Shown here: piece after piece, positions 63,092-64,000 of the stretch
Numbering within the stretch: the stretch's first letter is position 1
Layout of the letters: every line of letters starts with the position of its first letter
Source: JAPORY01 sp965215385
Lineage (GTDB): Bacteria; Pseudomonadota; Alphaproteobacteria; Rhodobacterales; Rhodobacteraceae
DNA: 64,000 nt
Direction of reading: 5' to 3'
Assembly: GCA_965215385.1 (NCBI GenBank)
Contig: OZ244059.1
Location: 806,001 to 870,000, forward strand
Notes under the pieces: model-generated
Databases searched by the model: none
Told to the model about the DNA's origin: nothing
The model's input: only the letters and a program-made list of their open reading frames with translations
Translations under genes and position numbers: made by a program

Positions 63092-64000
63092 ACCACACCC
63101 GCCACAAAAGCAAATAGTCTTGGCTAAAACCGCCGAATCTGGAAAAATGTGGCGCGACAGAGTATTGTTTCGCGAAAGCCGGCGAAATCGGCGCGAGCCG
63201 TGAAATCCGATCTAAAATTATCTAGTAATATCAACGACTTCAAAAATTCGGCCTACACCATATGAGAACCACACCCGTTCAACATAACTGCAAAGGGATA
63301 ACGCATCAAGAGTTGGTTGATCAGGTTAATACCTGCTGGATGTGCTCTATCCTTGAAGCATTGGGGTACTCCTGCTCGTAGCGAATACGTAGCGTCAGCC
63401 AGAGCTCTGTTCAGAGATACAAGGTCGCAGGATCATCGCGCTAGAGTATTCTGCGACCACCCGTGTTTACCGCTACCTCTCGTGAACACTGACCGATGTT
63501 GCGGGATGAGAGACTTGCGCATATCCGTTCTGTCAAGCGCCGTTGCGTCCAACTGCAGGTAAGTTCAGACATCTTGACCTCATGACCTTTTTTCTTGCCT
63601 CAAAGTGATGCCATTTCACCGACATTGTGCAGTTGGGGGTGCGACTGATAGGCAGTTGATCGAAAATTTGCCGGCGAATCGGCGTCAACCAAAATTTTAG
63701 AGGAAAAAGGATGCGTTTGTTTGATCACAATATCGTAAATCCCTGTTCTTCTTAGTTTTATTGCGATTGAGTGAATTCATTGCCGTTCATGATGTCAAGA
63801 TGTCTGAAGTTAAGAGTCCTTGCAGTCATTGATTTCTATCCCCGTTTTGTAGCCAGCCTCGGCGGCGAACTCCCTCAATAATACCTTCGGTAGCAACTGG
63901 GAGTACGAGTGGCTCGTTAGATCAAGCCACAATTTCTTCCTGCCCAGTTATGCTGCCATTTCAGCGTTGGACTGGAGCTTGCCACGAAGCCCTCCATCCT
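63092..64000. other. Right-edge region without an identified gene
   Basis: About 900 bases beyond the IS. It contains repeat copy 3 (63564-63808). An 81-codon ORF at 63317-63562 has no family support. The last ~80 bases are open on the minus strand (ending ...HNWAGRNCGLI), which may be the C-terminus of a gene cut by the window edge, but I cannot identify it. Confidence 0.4.
63564..63808 (+). repeat. Dispersed ~240-bp repeat, copy 3, inverted termini best preserved
   Basis: On this strand, the left end TTCAGACATCTTGACCTCATGA and the right end TCATGATGTCAAGATGTCTGAA (both cited as spans of ~22 bases) are inverted repeats with one mismatch. The core GCCATTTCACC then CTGATAGGCAGTTGATCG matches the other copies. 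The element is the reverse complement of copies 1 and 2. It codes for nothing convincing. Confidence 0.72.

Larger units (their letters stand above)
61500..63095 (-). mobile_element. Insertion sequence, ends uncertain
   Basis: The extent is estimated. The right limit is just past the palindromic region at 63034-63091, where the composition changes. The left limit is near 61500-61578, where no inverted partner of AGAGTGCTCC is found. High GC and the lone transposase support a foreign insertion. Confidence 0.55.

Noticed and set aside
1..64000. CRISPR arrays, rRNA genes and prophage
   Set aside because: No regularly spaced repeat series, no ribosomal RNA sequence and no phage structural gene was seen.

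Overview
The window reads as a chromosomal segment of a free-living alphaproteobacterium of moderate GC. The reasons are the gene orders dnaG-rpoD, nrdR-ribD-ribE-ribBA-ribH-nusB, gor-hflK-hflC-DUF2065-degP and ftsY-EamA-yciB, together with soxBDAG, a FolE2-type GTP cyclohydrolase, a DUF6314 gene and a DUF1289 gene. I cannot place it to genus. It is mostly housekeeping and metabolic DNA, with several scarred intergenic stretches.

Layout. 1-5600: heterotetrameric sarcosine oxidase soxB, soxD, soxA, soxG on the minus strand. soxG runs off the left edge, soxB has a frameshifted C-terminus, and a small membrane-protein ORF lies on the opposite strand between soxB and soxD. 6255-10553: ccmI, ruvX, DUF1289, bioY, DUF6314 and a HAD hydrolase. 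10717-17895: an NhaR-like LysR regulator, an Rpn-type nuclease, a decayed aspartate dehydrogenase, then dabB-dabA, an energy-coupled inorganic carbon uptake system whose leader carries a boxA-like sequence. 18094-25098: a creatininase-family hydrolase, HU and the riboflavin/nrdR/nusB cluster. 25175-29222: rpoD and dnaG. 29451-32740: a tripartite tricarboxylate transporter (tctC-tctB-tctA). 32741-34653: a decayed region holding a dead BglII/BstYI-like restriction endonuclease. 34654-41593: pyruvate carboxylase, then moeA, mobB, mobA and fdhD for molybdenum cofactor and formate dehydrogenase maturation. 41959-48106: tRNA-Gly(GCC), folE2, yciB, an EamA transporter, ftsY and a CMP-kinase-like protein. 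49007-60393: xseA, purD, a 2Fe-2S ferredoxin, degP, DUF2065, hflC, hflK, gor and sdaA. 60394-64000: tandem palindromes, a broken small secreted-protein gene, an ISKra4-type transposase gene and a dispersed repeat.

How the genes fit together. Sarcosine oxidase, serine dehydratase, pyruvate carboxylase and the Tct transporter point to a heterotroph living on amino acids, methylated amines and organic acids, with anaplerotic CO2 fixation. The DabAB bicarbonate system could supply carboxylation. The molybdenum genes imply a formate dehydrogenase elsewhere in the genome.

Most notable non-gene structure: a roughly 240-bp repeat with inverted termini occurs three times (5754-5997, 31519-31758 and 63564-63808). 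One copy fills the tctC-tctB gap and reaches into the first codons of tctB. Also notable are the soxB frameshift, the restriction endonuclease fossil with a mutated catalytic Glu, a transposase whose Shine-Dalgarno lies in a hairpin arm, and a candidate orphan small RNA near 48200-48362.
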